Positions 12,805 to 23,654 of a stretch of 64,000 nt of DNA are shown piece after piece (within the stretch, counting starts at the first letter, position 1; every line of letters starts with the position of its first letter). The DNA comes from Anastatus disparis (Eukaryota; Arthropoda; Insecta; Hymenoptera; Eupelmidae). The translations under genes and the position numbers were made by a program. The notes beneath the pieces are model-generated. The model saw only the letters and a list, made by a program, of their open reading frames with translations, ran no database searches and was not told where the DNA came from. Where the stretch lies: the NCBI GenBank assembly GCA_017163975.1, contig JAFFSR010000307.1:922001-986000 (forward strand). The letters run 5' to 3'.

Positions 12805-14088
12805 TGAGACGATGCTATTTCAAGCATCGCGCTTAAACCGGGTTCTGCGCTCAACCGCTATGAGGCGTTACTCCCGCAATGGGAATAGTGCGCTCCAGAG
12901 CACATAAGTCGGCAAGACGGCCAGCTAAAACGGACTCTCTCCCTCTTCCTATGTAGAGAAGTTATGCTTCACATAGTGAGAGCTCACCTACGTGTTTTAA
13001 TGTGTATAAGGGGAATTTCTATACACATTTCAGACCGTTTTTACCTGGACTTAGCTTGACTAAGTTTTTCATCTATTCCCAGTAACTATGCATAAGGGGG
13101 TTTCCTATGCATAGTTTCCCATCTCTTACCTCCACATTTTCGGTCGAGGTAGTTCCTCCGATGGAGTTTCCGCGACTAGCTCATCCTCTCTTCGTCTACC
13201 CTGAGGCTTGGAGGTAGCATTATCATGTCTTCCTGCGACACGGACCTACTTCCAGCCTATACCGGGTGTCATCGAGACACTGCTCGTATCATCTGCCGTC
13301 GGTAAAGTAGATTCCGACCGTAACCGCCGTCGATAATACTAAAGCCTGTAAATAGTTTATTATCTTTTCTCTATCCTAGTTTGTAACCGATACCGTTCGG
13401 AATTTATTAATAATAAGATTGTTAAAAATCGCGCTACCGGTAAAAATAAATACCAACCGCCAGAAAGAGATCAATTAAATCTCGTAACCTGTAAATAGTC
13501 TATCTTTTTCTTAACTTTTAGTTTGTATAAGTATATCTTTGTTAAACCGCATTTCCGGTAAAAATAATACCGACCGCCTAAAGACATAATTTGATCTTAG
13601 CATTAATTGATTATTCATATTTTTCCGCGACGCCATTTCCGGCCGTTATTCCAAGATTATTATTTGATTAATTTAACCTTGTATTAGTTATAAGTTCAAC
13701 TCAATAAATGCAGAGAATATTTATTGTGAAAAATATAAAATGCACGACTCATACTCATTTACCCATTCCGCTAAACCTGTCCTGTAAATCCGCCTCGTCA
13801 TCTACCGCTTTAGTTAAGATTTGTTATTTCATCAATTTAATTATTATTTAAACGCAATAGTAAATTTCTTTTTCCTTTAATTACAGTTAACTTTTCATTC
13901 TTAAACTCATTTTTATTTTTATTATTAAATTCAGTAATTTCAATTTAGTTTATAAGTTTTGAACTTTGGCTTATTCGAACCTCCGACCGACCATCTTCCA
14001 GCATCAACCCTCAGGTAAAAGTAAAAGTCTGATGCCGCCGACGTCAACGAGTTGTCTACCGAACCGACCCGAAAAGCTAAACGTTACA
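12805..14088. mobile_element. Solo LTR inside Helitron ORF, copy 2
   Basis: Same TG...CA element as at 2247-3531 with identical ATTT target duplications (12801-12804 and 14089-14092). It is one base shorter because of a C-run difference near 12941. Shared flanks show that it inserted before the segmental duplication. Confidence 0.82.
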
Positions 14089-15817
14089 ATTTGTCCACAT
14101 ATTCTCTTATCTTGTGGTCCTTTACCCGGCAATGTATCAAAATTGGCATCAAAACTTGCGAATGCTAAAGCATTATTGTACAACCTAACATTTCGTTGAA
14201 AATCAATACTTTCGTTGCTAAATTTAGTTGCTCAAAACATTAATCGTTCTGGGTAAGGTGGATTTTCTAACACTTTTACTTTACCTTTATGACAACAATT
14301 GGAGAAATCATTACTTTTAGTATATTAAAAAGTAAAATGTTGCGCATCACAATAAACACATGTATTCGTAATGGAACCCATGTAATTTTCAGATATGAGA
14401 TTTTAATCGAAATATATATTTGCTATGCAACCAATCAGTTTCAAATTAATTTTTTCATTTGATATTTTTTCATTTAATTTCTATAATTTTTTTTCTACTT
14501 TGCCCTTTATTGTTTTATCAATAACTTCGTTTAATACAATATTATGATTGTTATTATGATTATTATTATTCTAATTTTCATTATAATTATTATCTTCAAT
14601 TTTTAATCGTTTACACTTAATATTTTCTAATTTTTTTCATATTGTTTTTGTTTTTTTTTAAATTTGTATATAAGCTTCTTTCTTACGTAAAGCCTCATTC
14701 GCATGTATTTGTTCCAATTTATCAGTACTCATTGTTTCCTTGAATTGCCATTTTGTTATCTCAGTATTTTCTAATTTCTGTTTATATTTATTTGGTTGTC
14801 CTTTTTTTCATTTTCATATAAGCTTTTTTCTTACGTAAAGTTTCTTGAACACGTCTCAGTTCTAATTTATCATTACTTTTTTGTTTCGCGCATTTCCATA
14901 ATAATGTCTTTTTCTGAAATTTTTTCATATTTATGTGATTCTTCTGTTACCATTTTCCTATTAACGGGATGTCGGAGCTGCATCACTTGAGTTTTGCTTT
15001 TTTTATTATATCAGTATCTTTTTAAATTAATAAATTAAACAAATATAATGACTTGCCCGTACTAAAGCTATATTAATACAATAATTTTTGTCAAAATAAA
15101 AAATCATTTGGACTTTTTATTTTTTTATGAGCTTAGATTGGAAATTAGACATCAAACTTGATAGACCTAACTTTAAAATACGATGCATTGAAAGTTTTTA
15201 TTACAACTTTATATGTCTAATATTTTGGTGTATTTCTTGAGTTGTCCGCACTGGATTATAATTTTACAAATTTTTACTTTGTAGCAAACAAACTTGATTA
15301 AACGCATCGTTTATTCATAAGTTAGGATTGGAAATATTATTAGAAGGCGGGCAGCTTCGTCAAGCTCTTAAGTTCTGTTACAAATAAAGTTTCTTTTTCA
15401 TCTATTTTTTTTCATTCTTTTTTTTCTTTATTTAATTTAATCTCAACTGTCCCAATTTTATTATCGTTATAATTCAAATGGATGTCATCGATTCCCATTA
15501 TATCATTATCTGGTATTTAAACATTTCTATCTGAAATGTCATTGTCAATTTCCATCAAAATTGTTTCATGATTCAAATTCTTTTGTTTACGATACATTTT
15601 CATGATCTATTTTTGTTCTGGCAATGAATACATTTGTGAGTTTTCTTTATAATATTTCAAGCTCGGCGAAATCTAAATTAAATGATATTTGATTAAGACC
15701 TTGCTCATGACAAAAACTCTTTTTTATCATATCCGGTGGATTATCGTAATTAATTTTTGCATTACTATAATTTTGTAAAACTGGATAAATTTTTATTTTT
15801 TGCGTTTTAAAAATTCT

Positions 15818-16623
15818 TTATAAACCAAATCGCATTTGAGAAACATTATATCTTAAACAACATGGACCTAAATTATAAAGTACTGCAACAGCAAAAACCG
15901 TTGCAAAAACGCTACAATCATAATTATTCGTTTGTGATTGTACTGTTTCGAATGCTGTGCTTAATTCTGATTTGTTTGGAAATAATCTGTTCATACACTG
16001 AGAGAACATTGGCTCGTCTGCTGGAAACTCTAAGTACAGCCGCTGCATCGTCGATTCGTGCAGAAGCGCTACAAGATTCGGGAGCCCACTAATATACATC
16101 AGCTGAGTTTCTCTTTTCGTCCACCAGAGGCGCTTTTCAGATATCGTAGGCGCTTTTTGTATATCATAAGCGCAAGACTAAGACGAATGCTGCACTGTTT
16201 CGGGACAGCAGCAGCACCAAATCAAAGGACGAATCAATTCATGCGTTTTAGAGTTCTGCTGTACTAGTAAGTGCAGCATTTATACCAATTTTCTCTCAGT
16301 GTACAAATCTTATACTCATCTTGTAAATATATAAGATTCAAACTGTCATATATATGAATTACCTTATTATTATAATACACACGAATTTAGTGACTCTTTT
16401 CTAAATTTTCGGTAAATAATAACTGTATAAATTTTCCATCAATCAGTACTGAATTAACATATTGTGGTCTCTGAATTAGTGAAGTTAATTGCATGTCGAA
16501 TGAGATGCACTGGTTAGAAATGTTATTAAATTCTAATATATGAATATCAGTTAACATGAAAGCAATTCCACTATACGATCTCTGTCTTTTAACAATCAAT
16601 TTATCTTCCTTAGTCAAAACCAT
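15818..16623 (-). pseudogene. Ulp1/C48-like cysteine protease domain, copy 2
   Basis: Same as copy 1 but with one more A near 15896. The reading frame therefore passes unbroken from QTNNYDCSVFA through LYNLGPCCLRYN to QMRFGL, which is the usual C-terminal end of the Ulp1 catalytic domain. The stop in place of the conserved Trp after the catalytic His and the inserted MITE (15996-16301) are shared with copy 1. The domain was therefore dead before the duplication, and copy 1 then gained the frameshift. Confidence 0.75.
15996..16301. mobile_element. Tc1/mariner-type MITE, copy 2
   Basis: Copy of 5440-5745 with the same TA flanks (15994-15995, 16302-16303) and the same CACTGAGAGAA termini. It sits at the same point of the C48-like frame. 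Confidence 0.85.
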
Positions 16624-16873
16624 TATTAAAAATAAAAATTCTCTAAAGAATTTTCATTCATTTTTAATGAACTTTCTCCAAAGATATTCACTAAAGAATT
16701 GCTTTTATATTAATCGATTTAATTCACTGCTTTTTTACTTTAAAAGCTGAAAAATTAAAGAAATTATGAAAAATGCTATGAATTAATTGTTATATGATAA
16801 ATAAATAATAATGAAATTTGTAAAAATAATATAATGATAAAAAATGATTATTTTCGGCAATTATTTATATATA

Positions 16874-18496
16874 CTAGGGGGCATGCCCCCTGCGCGCAAA
16901 CGCGCCAACCCCCATCTTGCTTTTATAATTTAAAAAAAATATCCAAGAATTTGCAATTTTGAAAGAAATATGTAGAAATATAATTGTAATAATCTTACTA
17001 TGATTCAGCTAAGTAGATACAGGCAGACAGTGAATAAGTACACTTGATTTAATAATTCAATTATAGAGATTTTATTTGATACTTTTATAATGAACCGAAT
17101 ATAGTGATAGTTTTATATTCGACAGTTTTATAATGAACTAAAAATGGAAGGCAGTAATAGATATTTGAAACATTTATGGATTAAGAATAAAAAATTTGGA
17201 AAACTGTAATGTCGGTGTTTTTTTAAAAAATTAAATAAAAATTTAATTTAATTTATAAAGACTATATTTAAGTGTTAGATATTGATTTTGACTTAACAAA
17301 ATTTAAATCTTATCATTTGATTATTAAACTTCAATTAAGCTTTTTCAAAATGATATTTTCAACCCTATACTTTAAATAAAATTGTAAAATTGATAATTAT
17401 TTATATGATTAAACTTCACGATGATTACAGGATAATTAGCTAATTGTAAAAATATATTGTAACCTATCTTTCATCTATTATAAATCTTAAACTTATATGT
17501 TATCATATATCGTTATATACAAAACTTAAAATTAGCTATTACCAAGTTGACTACAAGCTTGAAATCAGCTAATTTTCAGTTATTTTAAAGCTCAAATATA
17601 GCTTAATTTAGTTATTTCCTAGCTAATTACATGCTTAAATCCAGCTAAATTTAACGCTGTAATATAGTTCTAGAAATGAGGGCACATTTCTAATGATAAC
17701 AGCGATAACAGCGGTGATATACTTTTAATAATATAGAGAGAATATAATATAAATAGATCTAAAATGCAGTTAAAAACAAATCAATATTTACTTGAAATTG
17801 CCTAAAATTATTATAAATTCTAGATAAGTGTTAGCTAAATTTCAGCTAATTTCCAACTAAATTTTGTATGAATTTAGCTAATTTCAACATTAAATTTAGC
17901 TAACTTTTGAATTAATGTAGCTAACTTTTGATTGAATGTAGCTAACTTTAATTTAATTTTATCTGACTTCAGCTAATTTTAAGCTAACTTTTAGCTAACT
18001 TTTAGCTAATTTCTAACTAACTTCTAGCGAAATTTCAGTTAGATTCTAGCTAAATTCTAGCTAACCAAGGACAAATCGAATTCTTACACACAGCGGCAAC
18101 GGCGACGGCGGAATCTGTTTATAATATAGAGAGATATAGCTAGCTTTTAGCTAAATTACAGCTAAATATATCTAAATTTTAGCCAACTTTTAGCTGATTT
18201 TCAGCTAACTTTTAGCTAACTTCTAACTAACTTATACGTAACTTTTTGCTGACTTTGAGCTTGCTTTCAGCTAAATTATAGCTAAATTCATCAAAATTTT
18301 AGCTGACTTTTAGCTGATTTTAGCTGAATTTTAGCTGAATTTTAGCTGAATTTCAGCTGAATTTTAGCTAAATTTAGGAGCCAAAAATGAGCGGCGTATT
18401 TCAGACGGCGACAGCGGCGACAGCGTCGACAGCGGCGACAGCGGCGATATATTATTAATAGTATAGAGAGAGATATATATTTATATATATATATAT
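16874..18496 (-). mobile_element. Helitron 3' terminus and AGCTAA-rich body, copy 2
   Basis: Same CTAG/palindrome terminus as at 6318. The AGCTAA array continues past the duplication breakpoint at about 18302 into TTTTAGCTGAA words and a GC-rich minisatellite of GGCGACAGC words (about 18395-18450), then a TA microsatellite. This longer version shows what copy 1 has lost at 7745. Confidence 0.6.
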
Positions 18497-19732
18497 GGGT
18501 CAATCCACGTCGAACGGATAATGGCTCTGTCCAAAATTGTAGATCACCAAAAAAATCGTATATAAGCTCAAAATTTTCGTCTTACACTTTACTTTTTTTT
18601 GCAATGTGGCGATTTAAAAAAATCCAAAATGGTGGCTCCAATATGGCGGCTCAAACCTAGAGATATCATAAAAATTTTTTTAAAATTGATTTTAAATTAT
18701 TTAAATCAGATCCTACATATTTTTTTACATCAGAAATCAATTCAGTGTTTAATTTTACATAGGAATATAGTATTGCACTCGAAGTAAAAAAAATTTGCAA
18801 TATCATCGGAAGGTCATATCGGGAAATAATAGTTATTTCTCAAATTACTCATTGATCAATGTTGATTAGTGAGGAAATGAAGATGCTGATAGATAACTCG
18901 AGTTACTGAATTTAAATCTGATGTTCGCTTAACCCTACAAGATCTGTATGAAAGTCATTTGAAGGTCAAATCGCGAATATCTTTTATTCTTTGATAACAT
19001 TAGGACACCTTTAAGTTTTACGTGTCGCTGAATCCAAAACCATGGTCTGTTGGAGTGTCAAACGACGTAATTACGTAAAAATTAATCAAATATTGACTAA
19101 ACGAAAACTTTTGTTCTCCAAGAAACCACAGTTTGAAACGAATTTTTCTGTAATTACGTCGTTTGACACTCCAACAGGTCTCGGATTCGGATCCAGCATC
19201 ACGTTAAACTTATAGGTGTCTTAATCTTATCAAATAATAGAAGATATTCGCGATTTGACCTTCAAATGACCTTGATCTCCAGTCTCCACTGGTAGGGTTA
19301 AGCGGATATCAGATTTGGATTCAGTGACTCGAGTTACCTATCAGTATCTTCATTTTCTTACTAATCAACGTTTATCAACGATTAATTCGAGAAATAACTA
19401 TTGTATCGCGATATGACCTTCAGATGATATTGTAAAATTTTTTTACCTTGAGTGCAATACTATATTCTCATGTAAAATCGAACGCTAAATAGATTTCTGA
19501 TATGAAAAATATGTTGAATCAGATTTGAATGAATTAAAATTAATTTTTGAAAATTTTTTATAAAATTTCTAGGTTTGAGTCGCCATATTAAGGCCGCCAT
19601 TTTGGATTTTTCGAAATCGCCACATTGCAAAAGGAAGTAGAGTGTGAGACGAAAATTTTGAGCCCATGCACGACTTTTTTAGTGATCTACAATTTTGGAC
19701 AAAGCCATTATCCGTTTGACGTGGATTGACGC
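18497..19732. mobile_element. Foldback element A (1236 bp)
   Basis: The left end GGGTCAATCCACGTCGAACG is mirrored by the right end, where CGTTTGACGTGGATTGACGC runs up to 19732. The symmetry continues inward through matching pairs. Examples are the words around ATTGTAGATCACC (about 18538) with GTGATCTACAATTT (about 19683), and GAGTGTCAAACGACGTAATTACG (about 19056-19078) with its reverse complement at about 19152. Each arm is about 580 bp with a loop of about 70 bp near 19080-19150. Both ends abut TA repeats. There is no coding region; the small ORFs at 18599 and 19569 are arm sequence. Confidence 0.88.
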
Positions 19733-19749
19733 ATATATATATATATACA

Positions 19750-20728
19750 TGGAACATTTTAACACCAACTGGAAGAGCAAAAAAATCGCTAAAACTCTAA
19801 GAATATATTCTGTCTGTTACTCAAAATGTGTGAAAAAATATTCAAGGATTTAGATTTGAAGGATCAAAAGCCATAAATCCTTGAAATTTGGAAATTTTCA
19901 AAATTTTTGGAAAAGTACCAACTTTATGATTTGTTTTCTGAAAATCTTGATGTTTTAGAGAGAAATTAATGAGAATTCTTCTTGTTCTAGATAAAGAGGA
20001 GAGTTAGCATTATTTTTTACAGAGCTAAATTTTGAAGTTTTCTATTGGTTCTTACATGTATTATATGGTAATTGAAATTACTCATTGTCTGCTACTTCAG
20101 AAATTGCTTTTCACGGGCTTATTTTCTTCTATTTTTTATCAACTTAAAAATAAATTTTTGACTGTGTATGAAAGAGCCACCAGTAAGGAGTTATAACAGT
20201 TTAAAATATATATTTTCATGTCTAATTTATTTTTAATATAAAAATTATTCATACATGATAATATATATTTTAAACTGTTTGAACTCCTTATTGATGGCTC
20301 TGACTTACATGATCGAAATTTCATTTGAAAGCTCACGTGAAATAGAGGAAAATAAGCACGCGAAAAGAAATTGCTGAAGTGGGGAGCAATGAGTAATTTC
20401 AATTACCATGTAATACATATAAGAACCAATAGAAATCTTCAAAATTCAGGTCTGTAAATAATCATGCTAACTCTGCTTTTCATTAACAACAAGAAGTATT
20501 CTCATAAATTTCTCTCTAAAATATTAGGATTCTCAGGAAAAAAAATGATCAAGTTGGGACTTTTCCAAAAATTTTGAAAAATTTCCAAATTTCAAGAATC
20601 TATGGCTCTTGATCTTCCCAATCTAAATCCTTGGAAATTTTGTTACACATTTTGAGTAACAGGAAGGATATATTCCCAGAGTTTTAGAGATTTTTATTGT
20701 TCAGCTTTTCCAGTTGGTTTGAAATGTT

Positions 20729-20731
<3 letters not shown>
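19750..20731. mobile_element. Foldback element B (982 bp)
   Basis: Starts TGGAACATTTTAACACCAAC and ends with GTTGGTTTGAAATGTTCCA. Mirrored pairs continue inward, for example CTGTCTGTTACTCAAAATG (about 19810) with ATTTTGAGTAACAG (about 20648), and GGAGTTATAACAGTTTAAAA (about 20189) with its mirror near 20280. Arms are about 470 bp with a short loop near 20220-20250. It sits between TA microsatellites, directly next to element A, and its sequence is unrelated to A. Confidence 0.87.

Positions 20732-20769
<38 letters not shown>
20731..20769. repeat. (TA)n microsatellite
   Basis: Uninterrupted AT dinucleotides at the right end of foldback element B. Confidence 0.95.
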
Positions 20770-20771
<2 letters not shown>

Positions 20772-21621
20772 AATGTATTTATTCATTAAAAAAAGTTTGT
20801 TGTAAAAAGAACTAAAATCAAAATTATTTTAAATTATTTTTAATAATTGTATTCTTCAATTTATTTACAGTTATTCATGGTTATTTGCAGTATCTACATT
20901 TAAATAATGTATAGATGATAATAAACAACTCACACAGCATGAAATATTTATGGAAGCTTCCTGGAACATTGGCAGCGAAGATTTGAAATATTTTAGGAAT
21001 CTTTCATGGAATATTCCTATAATTTTCGTATGTCCTTGATTCTTCCAACATTGGAATATTCTATGGAATATTGCTGCAAGATTCTAAGAATATTTCATTG
21101 GAAGATCTAGGACATCTCAGATCTTTTATTGAAATATTTCAGGAATCTTGCAGGAATATTTCATGAAATATTCCGTTGGAACATTCATTGAAAATTTCCG
21201 GAATATGGGAACGGTAGATTTGAAACATTTTATGAACCTTTCATGGAATATAAACGAAAGATCTAAAGAATCTTTCATGAAATATGCACGAAAGATTTAA
21301 AGAATTTTTCATAAAATATTCCATAAAATATTTCTGGAAGATTTTAGAAATCTATCGTAAAATATTCCGTGGAATATTTATGAAAGATTCGCAGAATATT
21401 GGCACGGAAGATTTGGAATATTTCAGGAATCTTCCGTGAAATATCCCTGTAATATTTGTGTGTCCTTGATTCTTCCTACATTGGAATAATCCATGGAATA
21501 CTCTTGAGAGATTTAAAGAATATAAAAATGGAAGGTTTGGGTAATCTCTTATCTTTCATGAAATGTTCCTGGAAGATTTTTGGAAAATGTGAAATGCTGT
21601 GAGGGGATGGTATTAGTTATA

Positions 21622-21787
21622 TATGTCCTTTGGCCGTATTCAGGTGGAATATGAATCGAGGACAATCTTTGTCGCTTGAGCTGAAATTGCCGAGGGCGCG
21701 CGAAGCGCGCTTGAGGTAGATTTCTGCTCAAGCAGCAAACATTGTTCGAGATTTAGATTCCACCTGAATAAACGGCCAAAGGACATA
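21622..21787. mobile_element. Hairpin MITE with GCGCGC centre
   Basis: TATGTCCTTTGGCCGTATTC at the left is mirrored by GGCCAAAGGACATA at the right end. The centre carries GGGCGCGCGAAGCGCGCTTG, itself a stem-loop. It lies within the GGAATATT field. Confidence 0.7.
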
Positions 21788-21793
21788 GATGAT

Positions 21794-22194
21794 TTTATGT
21801 CCGAAGTAGGCCGTATGAGGAAATATAACTTATTAGTTGAAAATATTAATCTTTTTTTCAATACTTTTAAAATTAAATTTTAGTTCTATTGATTTTTTCT
21901 TTTGTTTCTTAGATTGACATTTTGTAATGAGTATAGCTGCTATCGAAGCGCGAGTCATTTTTTTTTCACTAACCTACGTTCAATATGATTGCTCTTTGAC
22001 ATATTGAACGAAACATAGTAGGATCGGTGATGCCATATTGATTTCTCCTGAGACATATTGAGTCTCAATATGTCTCAGGAAGACATATAATTCTTGCAAT
22101 AAGTCGAGGAGCGCGTCTGAGACATATGGGATGCCAATACAAATTTAGCATGCTCTTTACATACTGACACGAATACGGCCTACGAGGACATAAA
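21794..22194. mobile_element. MITE with TTATGTCC termini
   Basis: Left end TTATGTCCGAAGTAGGCCGTAT is mirrored by the right end, ATACGGCCTACGAGGACATAA. The termini are related to those of the neighbouring hairpin at 21622-21787. Inside lies a perfect 35 bp palindrome at 22046-22080 (arm TCCTGAGACATATTGAG). Confidence 0.7.
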
Positions 22195-22440
22195 TATATT
22201 ATATAATAACACATTACATCAACACATATACGCATACATAAACATTTAGTTATAAAATCGCATTTGAATATTTGCTTTGACTGTGCACATCTAAGTGCTG
22301 ATACCCTTTCGCTTTAATAGTAAATGAGGTATCTTTCAACCGCTTGGGGATAAAACTCCCATTTAACAAACATCCCCTTATCGGCGTCACTAGAAACCTC
22401 CCGTAAGGTTCCGCGCAATCTTCCACCGAAAACTTCATGG
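22195..22440. other. Non-repeat patch of unknown origin
   Basis: A more balanced base composition stands out here, for example CTAAGTGCTGATACCCTTTCG near 22291 and CAACCGCTTGGGGATAAAAC near 22338. An open minus-strand frame of 62 codons crosses it (22250-22438). I recognise neither a protein nor an RNA gene. Confidence 0.3.
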
Positions 22441-23617
22441 AATCATTCTAGAATCTTTTAAGCAATATTCCACTGGAAGATTACTGTAATCTTTGCGTAA
22501 AATATTTCGTGGAATATTTACGGAAGATTTATGTAATATTTCGCTGTACGATTTAAAAGTTTTCAGGAATCTTCCAATGAAATGTTTCTGGAATCTTTCT
22601 GAAATCTCTAATTAAATATTCCACTGGAAGATTACTTAAATCTTTTTGTGGAATATTTCGTTGACTATTTATGGAAGATTTATGTTATATTCCACTGTAC
22701 GATTTGGAAGTTTTTTGGAATCTTCCAGTGAAATGTTTATGGAATCTTTCTGAAATCTTTCATAAAATATTCCACTGGAAGGTTACTTAAATATCTCTGT
22801 GGAACATTTCGTGGAATATTTATGGAAGATTTATGTAATATTCCGCTGTACGATTTTAATGTTTATCGGAATCTCCCTGAAATCTTTCATGAAATATTTC
22901 TTCAGAAGATTACTTTAATCTTCCTGTGAAATGTTTCATGGAATATTTGTAGAAGATTTATCTAATATTTCGCTGTACGATTTTAAAGTTTTTTGAAATC
23001 TTCCAGTGAAATGTTTATAGAATCTTTCTGAAATCTTTCATGAAATATTCCACTGGAAGATTACTTAAATCTTTCTGTGGAATATTTAGTTGACTAGTTC
23101 TGAAAGATTTATGTAATTATCCGCTGTACGATTTTAAAGTTTATCGGAATCTTCCAGCGGAATGTTTATGGAATCTTTCTGGAATCTTCCATGAAATATT
23201 TTACTGGAATATTCATAAACATTACATGGAATATTTTATGAAATATTTCAGAAATCTTTCGTGAATATTACATGGAATATTTCGAAAAAGTTTTCGAATA
23301 TTCCTTTGAAATATTCCTGAAATATTCCTGGAAGCTTTTAATGGAAGATTCCAGTTGAATATTCTGAAATATTCCGTGAAGACTTTCAATAATCGGCATG
23401 AATGGTTCCATTGAAATATTCTAGTGGAATAATTCGAAATATTTCAGTAAAATCTTCCATGCGATGTGAGAACCATTATTTATTTCTAGCCTAACGCTTT
23501 TTTATTGTTATTTACAGTTTTCAATATTTTCTTATAATCATTTGTTTATTCGCAGTATTATTCTACTTTTACAAAATGATTTTCATACAAGGTGATAAAA
23601 TATTTTACTATAAGATA

Positions 23618-23650
<33 letters not shown>

Positions 23651-23653
23651 TAT
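23618..23653. repeat. (TA)n microsatellite
   Basis: TA dinucleotides with one interruption (TATACATATATATG). Confidence 0.9.
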
Positions 23654-23654
23654 G

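Larger units (their letters stand above)
12685..16623 (-). mobile_element. Decayed Helitron-type ORF with Ulp1/C48-like domain, copy 2
   Basis: Near-identical copy of 2128-6067, with the same nested LTR and MITE and the same broken segments in the same order. The main difference in the coding remnants is in the C48 part, which reads two extra segments in frame here. It adds nothing independent about function, since it derives from the duplication. Confidence 0.72.
1..18302. repeat. Tandem segmental duplication, period about 10,557 bp
   Basis: Positions 1-7745 match 10564-18302. Offsets at several landmarks are 10555 to 10563. By eye I count only about a dozen differences across the 5.6 kb non-satellite part, for example one A in the run near 5340/15896, TT to GG-type changes near 3820/14375, and one G near 7136. 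Identity is therefore well above 99 percent. The duplicated unit extends past the left edge of the window. A recent unequal exchange in the satellite, or an assembly duplication, would both fit. Confidence 0.92.
20936..23460. repeat. GGAATATT/GGAAGATT repeat field
   Basis: Dense, degenerate copies of the near-palindromic words GGAATATTCC, GGAAGATT, GGAATCTTCC and TTTCATGGAATATT run for 2.5 kb. In 22440-23190 they are organised in about five higher-order units of about 145-150 bp, marked by TTCCACTGGAAGATTAC (about 22469, 22620, 22771, 23049, with a diverged unit near 22905). The field is interrupted at 21600-22435 by unrelated sequence with hairpin MITEs. Confidence 0.8.
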
